The notes below the pieces were generated by a model. It did not search any database. It saw only the letters and a list, made by a program, of their open reading frames with translations, and was not told where the DNA came from. This document shows, one piece after another, positions 12,727 through 22,200 of a stretch of DNA of 64,000 bases; position 1 is the stretch's first letter; each line of letters begins with the position of its first letter. The DNA comes from Talpa occidentalis (lineage: Eukaryota; Chordata; Mammalia; Eulipotyphla; Talpidae): NCBI RefSeq assembly GCF_014898055.3, contig NW_023600993.1, forward strand, positions 1,364,001-1,428,000. Reading direction: 5' to 3'. Both the position numbers and the translations under genes were made by a program.

Positions 12727-12751
12727 GGGGGGGGGGGGGGGGGGGGGGGGG
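12727..12751 (+). repeat. Poly-G tract, 25 uninterrupted G
   Basis: A homopolymer of 25 G starts at 12727 after GGGAC. G homopolymers this long are rare in mammalian DNA and error-prone in sequencing, so the exact length is uncertain. The surrounding 200 bp is also G-rich on the + strand, giving quadruplex potential. Apparent open frames crossing it are poly-Gly or poly-Pro and not credible as genes. Confidence 0.9.
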
Positions 12752-14329
12752 CTGGGCCTGGGAGGGGGCGCCAGGCCTTTTGATCTGCAGTCCCGCGATG
12801 TGCTCTCTGCTCCTCCTGGCGGGTGCCGCAGGCTCTCCGTGGGCCTTCCTGCGCGCGGCGCGGGGGGGCTGCGCTGGGCGGGGAGGGCACGGGAGGTGGC
12901 TTTCTGCTCCAGGCGCCCCCGGCACATGGGCCTCGGCAGCGGGGCAGCGGGGAGTCCGGGGGTTTCCTGGGCGGTGCCTGCGCAGCTGGGAAGGTCAGAG
13001 GCACGGTGGTGACCGCTCCGCACGGCTTCCTCCGCGGGGGCCTGGAGGGGCGATGCGCTGATTAGCAACTCCCTGGGCCACGCTGGTCCTAAGTGCATCC
13101 TGACTAACAAATTGTCTCGCTGACACAAGGAGGTCAGATGTGCTTTCGTGCTGCTGCAAAAACGTGCAGGTTGGACTCATCAGTGTTGGCCCCTGTCTGA
13201 GCAGCGCTCCAGGCCGCACCGGGCGGGCTGAGGGCTCTGGCAGGCTCAGCAGCAGACATGGACCCGGGGTGCTCAGCCCACGTCTGCACCCCCTCGTTGC
13301 TGTCTCCCCAGAACAGATCCAGGTGGTTTTCATTCAGTCTGTGGCATGAACTTACTCCCAGATCCTGAAATTCGGTTGAGGTGCCCACGAGGCCCAGAGA
13401 AGTGCTGGTCACCCAGTAGGCGCCGGCAGCTCTGTGTCCTTGCAGATGCCCCCGTGCATCTCTGCACAGGGTGGGGCGCAGGGGCCAGAGGACCAGAAAC
13501 AGCTTATAGGAGAGTGTGCATGCTCCCTTCTGAACAGCAGGCACCCCGCTTTCTCTGCCGGAGCCGGTGAGGGCGCCATCTGCAAGGGGGGCTGGAGGGC
13601 AGACCTGGCTCCATCACTCGTTTTGCACCATTTGGGGATTTGCATTTTCTCCTCCCTTTTGAAGTCTGACTGAGCATTTAAGGCGAGTGTCTCGCGGAGG
13701 CTGTGGCCGTCAGTGTCACTGACTAAAACCCGGTGACCGCGTTGCCCTCAGGCCCTCGCCCTTACTGCCCCTTAGTGACTCCGTTTTCCAGGAGTCCTGT
13801 GTACAGGCACATTCTGCTCCCCTTGTGCCGACACTTCCAAACAAAGGGCGTCTCCTGGTAGGGAGCCTCTGAGTTTAACTGGCTAAAGACCGTGGACGGA
13901 CACTCCCCATGGCCTCTGGCACACCTGCTCCTCGGGCTGGTCACCATGGTCATCGCCAGGGACTGACGCCGCTGGCAGTGTCTTTTTCTGTTGTATTTTT
14001 TTTAATTAAAAACCTTTCCATCATCTTCTTATGAGAATTCTCCTACATTAAACTGCCAATAGTGTCATGGTGATCTCTGCGTCCGCCACCGGCTGGAGTC
14101 TGCCCATAACGTCCCGCTCTGTGTCTCTGTCCCTCCAGCCACCACCCCCACCCCCCCGCCACCAAGCCGCGTCGTCTCATCCCGCCCTCGCATGCGTCTC
14201 TGGTCACTGCGAGGAGCACTCCTGCGCCCGTCCTCAACACTCAGCTCGCGTGTCGTTGATTGATGCCGAGTGATTGTTGATGGGTTTTCCCTTCGAGCAA
14301 AAATCTACCTGCAACAAAACGCACGGGTC
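12752..14329. other. Intronic stretch without recognised gene
   Basis: Very G+C-rich to about 13.3 kb, then more mixed. No repeat family or exon was recognised. The segment 13600-13690 has a weak look of a MIR/L2 relic, but not enough to call. Confidence 0.55.
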
Positions 14330-14346
14330 TTAAATGACCACTTCTT
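14330..14346. repeat. Target-site duplication, left copy, of L1 insertion
   Basis: The 17-bp sequence TTAAATGACCACTTCTT here is repeated exactly at 14564-14580 on the other side of the L1 fragment. A perfect 17-bp duplication indicates a comparatively recent insertion. Confidence 0.93.
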
Positions 14347-14563
14347 TTTTTTTTTTTAATAAATTTTATTTTTATGTTCCCCATACAATTGCAACCCCCC
14401 GATTTTGACCCCAATCCCTCCTCTCCCCGCCCCCACCCCCCATAGAGTGTCTCTGGTTCATAGTTGGTTGTTGATTTTGATTTTCACTTTCTTACAGTTA
14501 CTCATTTCCCTGGTCCCTTATTTAAGTTTTCTAGATTCCTGCTGTGAGGGAGACCATCCGGTA
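14347..14563 (-). mobile_element. 5'-truncated L1 insertion, 3'UTR only, antisense to CNTN4
   Basis: The element begins on the + strand with a T-run and AATAAA-like sequence (its poly-A end). Read on the minus strand it matches the 3' end of the L1 at 40505-41307: ACCGGATGGTCTC, GCAGGAATCTAG (end of ORF2), AAGGGACCAGG, GAAAATCAAAATCAACAA, GACACTCT and a G-rich tract. It is about 217 bp and is flanked by a perfect 17-bp target-site duplication. It therefore inserted by target-primed reverse transcription with severe 5' truncation, and has no coding capacity beyond the last ORF2 codons. Confidence 0.95.
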
Positions 14564-15200
14564 TTAAATGACCACTTCTTAAGGTGCAGGGGATGTGTAC
14601 GCCTGTGTCGGCCACGCCCGTCAAGCTATGCAACTTTGCCCAGAGCACTCTGTGCAAGTCTGAGTGGATTTTGAAAGCAACTATCAAAAGATTGTTTTCT
14701 ATAAAACTCTTTAGAGCCAGGAAAAAGCGTCAGTTGCACACACAGATTAATCCAGGGTAGATTTGCCGACAGCGTGCATGTCCATGTCCTTGTCTCCGTC
14801 TCTCTCTTGAATATTTCAGTGGCATGAAGTGGAGCCAGCTTCACTGTGAGGGGATCGTCATCTTTGTTCTCAGGGCACTCCAGCGGGTCATTCTCTCTGT
14901 TCTCGTGGCCATCAAATGGGCCTGTCTAGACATCCCACACCTTTATAGTTTCCTGAGTCTTGTCTGGGAGTCTCTAAATGCTCACTGAGCCTTCAGCCTA
15001 AGTCGTTGGAGATAGGCTGTTCGTAGTATGTCTCTGGTCCATCCTCTGGGTTCCGACATGAGGAGCCAGAAGCCCCACACAGGCGCTGGCCTCCCCGGAC
15101 GCCTGGGCAGAGTCGTAGCCAAACCCGGAAGGCAAGTCTTCCAGGGACTGCCTTGTCCTTTTCCAGCACTTGGATAAAGCTTCTTCGAAAAGTGTTCTTT

Positions 15201-15460
15201 GGGACCTCTGTGGTGGTGCAAGGGGTTAAGATGCAACCTATGAAGCTAGCAACAGCCTCTGCAGCACGAGTTCGATCCCTGGCCAGGGAGCTACCCACAT
15301 GGCGCAGCAGACCTCTCCTGACTCCCTGCTGCTCCCCTCAGCAGTGTATTTCATCAGTCTGCCTGTTCTGTTCCCCGCTCTGTCTCTGGTGAATCCTCTC
15401 ACCTTCCCGCACCTCTGGCCTGTACCCCAGCTATTGTATAAATAAAAGTTAAAAAATAAT
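15201..15460 (+). mobile_element. tRNA-derived SINE, full length, sense
   Basis: This belongs to the same family as 6829-7105 but is more diverged. The head GGGACCTCTGTGGTGGTGCA carries a degraded box A, then GAGTTCGATCCCT (box B). The body has GCAGACCTCTCCTGACTCC, CTGCTCCCCTCAGCAGTG, GTTCCCCGCTCTGTCTCTGG and GGCCTGTACCCCAGC. The tail is GTATAAATAAAAGTTAAAAAA. Clear target-site duplications were not found. The greater divergence suggests an older insertion than those at 16692 and 32724. Confidence 0.88.
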
Positions 15461-16679
15461 CACAGGTTCTGGATGGTGCAGGCACCTGGGAGCTGCAAAT
15501 CAGCTGAGCTCTTAGGAGAGGAGTTAGCAGAGTTCTGACAGAATGAACAAATGGTAGCCAGAGAGAAGAAGGTAATCGAAAGTGCTCCCCGGAGCAGATA
15601 GGATGCGTGTGCCCAGGGCGAAAGGTGCTTACTAGGAATAGCTGGCAGATGCCAGATGGGGGCAGGCAGGTCTGAATTCTGCAGGGTGGGGCTGTGGGCC
15701 AGCGCCTAGGGCAGAGGTGAGGTTGCAGCCTTGAGTGTGAAAGCCGTCCAGAGGGAGACGCCCTTCCTTCCTGGGGCAGCCATGTCTTCCCTGTGAAAGC
15801 CTCCAGAGAATGGGAGGCCCAGCCAGCTTACAGAGGCCATCTGCTTCACGCAGCGACTACTCATGTGAATAGTCACGTCTGATCTGGGGGCTTGATCTAG
15901 GGGGTGCTGGACCCAACAACTGGGCTCCGTAGCCATGCAGTTAACACAGAAGGGAGCATTGCACTCGTGAGTGAGGAGGTCGTGGCTCCCCCTGCAGTAG
16001 CCGGCGTGGATGCCCCTAGGCAGTGGGTACCATGTGAGCAGGGACAGACGGGAGCAGAGCGGCATCACGGGGTGAACTAGAAGGTCCCTATATTGTAACA
16101 CGGGGATACCTGGCGTGGCTTGAAGAGAAGTGAGCAGGCACACGCGGGGCGACCAGTGCCCGGGAGGACCTGAATGTCCCGTTTCTCTCTCCTCGTCCAT
16201 CCCGTGTCTGTGTCGGGAGCTTCAGCTGTGCTGAGTGTAAGAGTTTGCAAAGTGATTTGTGCCGAGGTGTTCTGTTTTACAGACTAAATGTTTTCCCCGT
16301 GGCCAGGCAGCATTTCAAGTGGCTTGAAGCAGAGGAGGTGGCAGAAGGAGGACGGAGCCCTCCGCGCAGCTGCAGATAGGAAGCTGCTGTCCGTCGGGGT
16401 GTGACTGCTGTGTGCAGCCCTGTCTACATGCGTGTCCGGATCAGCACAGCCAGGATGTGTTTCAAATAACATTCAAAGAGTTGACATTCATCACTCGTGG
16501 TTTCATATGCCACTTGAGCAGTCCGTTAAAATATCGAAAGCAAAAACAGATGTGGAAAGGCGGGCACTTGGGCAGCGGTTTGGGAGACTGGGCTTGTCGG
16601 CAGGCCTGTCCACGGTGCTGAATTCCTAGCTGGCAGCTCGCTTGATGCTTGAGAGAATCTGATGATACTCTTTTAAAAT
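15461..16679. other. Intronic stretch, no gene recognised
   Basis: Unassigned sequence of moderate G+C. A minus-strand open frame covers about 15706-16200 (164 codons) but has no domain I recognise and no conserved motif. The texture (CAGTCTC..., AGGTTGCAGCC, TCCAGAGGGAG) suggests an old interspersed repeat that I cannot identify. Confidence 0.5.
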
Positions 16680-16842
16680 CTTGCCTAATCTGGGCCTCCC
16701 CTGGTGGCGCAGCGGTTGAGTGTTGGCTTGCAAAGCTGCCGGCAGCCTCTGCAGTGCCAGTTCAATCCCCGGCCACTGGGGAGGGTCCCACAAAACAAAA
16801 CAAAACAAAACAAAACAAAACAAAAAAACACTTGCCAAATCT
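16680..16842 (+). mobile_element. tRNA-derived SINE, internally shortened, with (AAAAC)n tail and TSDs
   Basis: The body runs 16692-16829: GGGCCTCCCCTGGTGGCGCA at the head, box A TGGCGCAGCGG, box B GTTCAATCCCC, then GGCCACTGGGGAGGGTCCCAC. It then goes straight into a tail of repeated AAAAC units, so the roughly 130-bp 3' body seen in sister copies is missing. The flanks CTTGCCTAATCT (16680-16691) and CTTGCCAAATCT (16831-16842) form a target-site duplication with one mismatch. This could be a short subfamily or a copy made from a truncated RNA. The simple-sequence tail has probably expanded since insertion. Confidence 0.88.
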
Positions 16843-17874
16843 AATCACTGAGCCATAAAATATACGCTCTGCGTTTCCACTTCACCTTACCAAGGTCCGC
16901 AGTTTCAGGGAGTGCTCTGAAGCAGAGACTCACATCCCTGGTAATTTGCGGGAAGATTTTTTTGGCTGTTTTTGCAGTGGCTTCACACCTGGCTCTCTCC
17001 CCGTGCACTTGGCGGTTCTCACACAGCTCTCCCTGAACGATGCACCTGGATTGTCAGACACCACTTCAGACTAGATTTGTGCCCCAGAAAGTCATGTGCA
17101 ACTTCATAAAGGAATCTACCTGACATTTTCAAGTGTACCTCACTTGAACTTGAAAAAGTCAGGTGTAAATTGGGAATGGATTTACACCTAAGCCTTTTTG
17201 CTTGATTTCGGTATTTATTTGGAACTGACATTTGAAGAATAACTCAGTTGCCCTTGGGATCGGTGCCCTGCTCACTCGGGATTGGGAGAAGGGAGCTGGT
17301 GTCCAGGCAGCTAGCTGGATTCCTGGCTCTCCTCTTCCAGGCAGCTAGCTGGATTCCTGGCTCTCCTCTTCCTCTGCACTGCCCGGGCCAGTCTGGACGG
17401 GAAGTCAGCAGTGTGAAATTCAGAACTTCCACCGATGGGACTTCTTGGGCCAGAGTTGGATACTCATCACCTTTGTTATCTGATGATGTTAAGATCATGA
17501 GGCTTGGCCTCGTGGACCTGAGTCTTCAGCAGTAACATGGGAACTATTAGGTGCTTAGATGCGGTTGGTAACACAGTTGAATCTTGGCTCAAATATGGAG
17601 CCTCCACATGGGCTTCTGCCACTGGGTGAGCTGACGAAGCAAGTGATGTCTCCTCTCCTAGAGCTCACCGAGCAGATGGAAAGGCGAGCTGGCTGAGGGC
17701 TGCCCACCCCACATTCCTGCCACCAAGCCACAGCGACCTCACACAGTGGGGGCGAGACTTGGCGTCTGAAGCCAGTGGCAACTCTTGAATGGGACATTTG
17801 ATGCCCACGTACAAAGCCCTATGAGATTATTATTTGCAAAGATAAAACTAGAGATGAAATACCGCCGTAAGATC
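16843..17874. other. Intronic stretch, no gene recognised
   Basis: Mixed composition. It holds the perfect 34-bp duplication at 17303-17370, described separately. No repeat family or coding homology was found in the rest. Confidence 0.55.
17303..17370. repeat. Perfect 34-bp tandem duplication
   Basis: Two adjacent identical 34-bp units (17303-17336 and 17337-17370) begin CCAGGCAGCTAGCTGGATTC and end CTCCTCTT. Identity is complete by eye. Within each unit CAGCTAGCTG is a 10-bp palindrome. A perfect duplication of this size in neutral intron must be recent or recently homogenised, or it is an assembly artefact. Confidence 0.95.
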
Positions 17875-17990
17875 ATTTCCAACATTCTCATCCTAGAAAT
17901 ACTAAAGCTGAGATCCAGAAGGGTCAGCCCCTTACCGAGGTTATGTAGTGGCAGAGGTGGGGCAGAATTCTGGTCCTGGGGAGCCCAGGA
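17875..17990 (-). repeat. MIR SINE relic, antisense
   Basis: Read on the + strand, the order is that of reverse-complemented MIR: AAACTGAGG-type (ACTAAAGCTGAGATCCAGAA), then GGTCAGCCCCTTACCGAGG, TAGTGGCAGAGGTGGGGC and AGAATTCTGGTCCTG, corresponding to the 'cagagctgggattcgaacccagg' block. It is ancient and diverged. Confidence 0.75.
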
Positions 17991-18754
17991 TCATCCTGTG
18001 ACAGTGGCCAGTGAGCGCAGAAATTGGACTGCAAGCAAGTGTGAAATCCAGAGGTTTCATCATTTTCAGGAATGTAAAAGAATTGATTCTTACAGGTGTT
18101 TGACCTCATCCCGGATTTTTGCTACTTCCCTTTGTACACTTTTGGAAGGAGGTTCTCGTGATAGATTGCTGCCCTATAGAAATATTTGTTTGTAAGTTGT
18201 TTTGAAATTACCTTGTCATCTGATTTGCCGAGATAGAGTTAAAATAAATTCCCTTGGCAAAAAAACCAGGGAGAAGGGATTTTATCATCTGTATGGATCA
18301 ACTCCAAGAATTCACTTCAGTTTAGTTATTAGTTTTCCCTACAGTATGAGATATTCAATTAAACCTTCCCTCAAATTGGCCATAAATTTCGATGAAAATG
18401 AAAGTAGTTCCATTTAGCAAACAATTTCTGTCAGGGAATCTAATAATGGGATGCAATAAGAATGATTTTCACCTGTGCACCTGAATGAAAATCTTTGCTC
18501 TGATTCTTCGTTCTGTTCTGCTTGTTTCTTTGATTCTGTCCGTGTTTTCTACCTGCGTTTGGTGTAATGGCTGGAAGGTGGGATCCGGTGGAATCGTTTA
18601 CAATTAGAATTACAGCAGTGTTTTCACTGCTGGTTTGGTTGGTCTTTGGTAGGAGCTTTGTTCTTACAGTCGATGTTACCTACCTCGTTCCGTGTTCCCA
18701 GAACAGCCGGGTAGCGAGTCTCACCCAGTTGCCACAGCCCCACGAAATGGTTGT

Positions 18755-18860
18755 TCTTGTCATAGTCCTGCGGATGAGGACACCAAGGTGGGGAGGTTTA
18801 ATAAGTTGCCTGAGGCCACCCAACACGCACACGCATGTACACATGTCACTCAACCCAGGG
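18755..18860 (-). repeat. MIR SINE relic, antisense
   Basis: CCTGCGGATGAGGACACCAA, then GGTTTAATAAGTTGCCTGAGG and later CACTCAACCCAGGGGCCTC reproduce the order of reverse-complemented MIR (gatgaggaaactgag / taagtgacttgcccaagg / aacccagg). A CACACGCATGTACACATG insertion sits where the 'cacacagctag' segment is expected. Confidence 0.7.
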
Positions 18861-19059
18861 GCCTCGAGGACAGTAGTCTCTTGTCCATGCCAGCACCGTC
18901 TCCCTAGTGTAGTGTCAGTTCAGAGCTGCGGTCCCGGGAGCGATGGGAGGTCAGAGGTGGTCGGGCACAATGCAGAGGTGACGTAGCTGGTTTGATGCGT
19001 CTCTGAGTGTGAGGGCTCGTGGAAGGGAGAGAAGCCCTGGCGTTCTATAATTTGATTAC

Positions 19060-19225
19060 AGTTTTCACACCCATTAACTCGTTTGATTTCTGTGAGGATT
19101 GTGTTAGTTAATGGGTATCATTGCTGCTCCTTTCTTCCCCACTGAATGAAATCTCAAAGAAGACATAGCTTGCCCACATTGGCACACAGTAACAGCTAGT
19201 TCTTAATGATGACTGGCATCCTATG
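19060..19225 (-). repeat. MIR-type SINE relic, antisense
   Basis: CACCCATTAACTCGTTTGATT, CTGTGAGGATTGTGTTAGTT, CACTGAATGAAATCTCAAAG, CATAGCTTGCCCACATTGGC and ACACAGTAACAGCTAG follow the block order of reverse-complemented MIR (attaactcatttaatcctcac / cagatgaggaaactgaggc / acttgcccaaggtcacacagctag). It is diverged. Confidence 0.7.
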
Positions 19226-22200
19226 CAGGCAAGGAATCTTTAGTAAATTCTAGTTTCTAGAAGTGGTACAAACCGCATTATGTTAGTGCAGCATCACAGA
19301 GCTCCACGTTATAAATAATCACGAATCTATTATTAAACGTAAACATTGGATCCAAAGGAAGCATAATTACAGTCACTTGCAAACCAGTGAAGATGGCAGC
19401 ACCAGCTGTAAATTCACAGAAAGTGCAAGAGGCATCCCGGGAGCAAAACACCATAGGTGTGCATCACAACCTGAAAGTTAAAAATGGAACAACTCGGTAT
19501 TCCACGCAAATATTGTAAAACACTGGTCACATAAATGTAAAGAAAGCAGGAAAGACTCCTGGATTTGTAATTACTGGGGAGAGGGAGCGAGATGCGAAGG
19601 GTGAGCTGGCGATTCTCTCCCAGCAGGAGCCGATCGATCGCACGGCTCCTCACACACACGCCGTGAGACCCCCGACGGTAAAAGATGCTTTAAAGATAAA
19701 CTAAGAGATTGAAAATAGGAGAACGCTTGGGAGTAAAACCATTTTAAAAATACAACAAAACTGATCTGTACCAGCTTAAAAGAGAGGGGACACAGGTGTC
19801 GGATGGAAGGGGGCCCTTCAGTTGAGTCCTAGAGGCTGAGCGATGCAGGCTCGGGGTTGCACACTGGGGTGTAACAAGAGCGCCTGCATTTCAGCCAGGT
19901 GGCCGGACTCCGAGGGGCGTCAAGTGTCGCGTCCCGTACCCTTGGTGGAGGTGTCTGGGGGCCCAGTGGAGGGGCAGGGGTCCAGGTGCCTGGTGAAGAC
20001 CACTGAGAAGTAGGTTTTATACCGGAGGACGCCGGGCGACGTGGAGCGTGGCACCAGAGGGGGGATGCATGTGCGGGGGCCACCTCTGCTGCCGGGCCCT
20101 CCGGTTTGTACCCCCTGGTGCTGGGGCCTGGGCGTGGTGCTCTCCCCCGACTCCATGATCATTTCTGAGAAAGGTCCTGCAAGGTGCGCTCTGCCCACAC
20201 GTGGCCGGGCCATGTGGATGCCCGTATTGCGGTCCCTGCGCCCTGGAGTGGTGTCCCAGGTGCTGGGCAGGCCTGTGCCATCTCAGGACCCCACCCTCCC
20301 CTCTCCACGTGGGTGGGGCTGGAGTGTGGACCCCAGTGAACCACTCGGTTGGTTCCACCTACCGTGGCAACACGTGTGGAGACCCTGAGAAGGTCGGCGG
20401 GCGCGTCCCTGGAGTGGGAAGTGGGCAGCGTCCCTGCCTGTCGGGGCCTGTTCACACGACAGTAGAAGAAAGGAAGGGGCTTTATTTCCCAGAGCCACGG
20501 CGCCTCCTCAGATCCCTTCTCTCATGCGTGACTGCGGCCGTGTCCCGAAGGCCTCCCTGCCCTGCGCCTCAGTCTCCCCCGCTGTGACACCCTCTGGGTA
20601 TGACCTGGCGGCTCCTGCACTGGCAGAGTCAAACAGGGACACGGGGGGTGACCGGCGCGCCACGGGGGAGAGCGGGGGAGAGCCTCCAGGGCCGCACTGA
20701 GCTATGAAGTTAGAGGAAACTCAACCTAGTGTTGCTGTCTTTTGCTTTCATGGAAGTTATGGAAGATAAAGCTCAGCGTGTCTTCAGGGCTGGTCCAGTC
20801 CAGCCTCTTCACTCCACAGGCGCCCATGGCCGCACGCCCGGCGGTCAGGAGCGGCGTCCCAGGCCCGTGTCCCTCTCAGAGTCCCGGAGCCGCCGCCACA
20901 CCAGGGCCGCTCGGTGGCAGAGGCGGGAGGACAGTGACTATTGCTGTCCCTCTGTGTGCGGCTGCAGCTGGCGTTGTTGGGCGCGCTGCGGTGAGCTGAG
21001 ACGTGCCGGCGTCCTCGCGGCACTGACAGATCCCGGCGCGCTGCCAGGGGCCCCTGGCTGGAGCTCAGCCACGGGCTGGGGTGACTCAGCGTCACACTGG
21101 GCCTCTCACGCAGCCGCCTGGAGAGGTGTGGGAAGGAGAAGGTGGCTGATTCCTAGGGCGCCGGCCCTTCTCCCCTGCTCCTCCGGTTCATGGACACATG
21201 AGAATCCAGCGAACTGGCTGCTGGTCGGCGCACCAGGCGCGTCGAGATGTCCCGTAGCAGCTTACGCCGCGGGGTCGCGGTGGGTTCATCTGAGATGACC
21301 TTTGGCTTACAAAGGCAAGCAGGTGATCACGGGGGTGAAACGGGTAATTCTGGTCTGCATTACCCACCTGCCAGCCAGCAGGGACGGGGAAGAGGAGTTT
21401 CTGGCTCTGCGATGGCGTTTTTGAGAAGAGAAAGCGGTGTCCGGTGAAAGGCCGTCATCGTGTGCACCTGCCCGAGAAAGGGCGCGGGTGGTGACTGAGG
21501 GTCGTGCGAGTCTCAGGCGGGCGCACGCGGCATCACCTGGGTGGCCCCCGGCAGCTCACGATGGAGGGGTCAGCGCCATGGGCAGGGCGCCGGGCTGCTC
21601 AGCGTGGACCTGCGAGCCCTGCTGCCCGGGAGAGCGGGGGTCAGCCCCAGGGCGCCTCCTCTCCGCGTGCGCATGCTTGAAGGGCAGCACCGCCCCGTCT
21701 CTGGGGACACCAGGGACACCGGGGTCCCTTTGCCGAGCAGTAGCCAGAGCCCCGTGGGCTTGCCCCGTGGTGACCGCGCCTGTGGGGTTTCAGCGCGTCC
21801 TGGTCCTGCATTTCACAAACGGGGCCTCGGGGTTCCCGGGCACTGACACGGGTGATTTCGTTCAGGCCCTTCAGTGCTAGTGCGCAGACCCGGGGAGCGC
21901 CCCCCGCCTGCTGTGCTGCCCGCCCCGTCCGGGCTGCCCAGAGCCTCTCAGGCGCTGCTCCTGGCCGGGCGCGGAGGGCGCAGAGAAGAGAATCAGGCGG
22001 GAACGGTCCTCCCTGGCGTCCGCTGTTCTCAGTGACAGCCACGCCCAGGGGTGCTGCTTCCGTAACGCGCGCGCGTCCCTCCTCCCGAGAGCTCTGTGAA
22101 AGGCAGGAACATGCGTGTCACTGTGATTTGGAAATTTCTTCAGTGTCGTTCCGGGGCGCGTGGCTGGTGCGGGCTCTCAGGCCTCGCAGCGGGATGTCTG

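Noticed and set aside
12278..13012. 244-codon + strand open frame with overlapping frames on the minus strand
   Set aside because: It crosses the 25-G homopolymer (poly-Gly/Pro), has frames open on both strands because of G+C-richness, and shows no domain or splice context.
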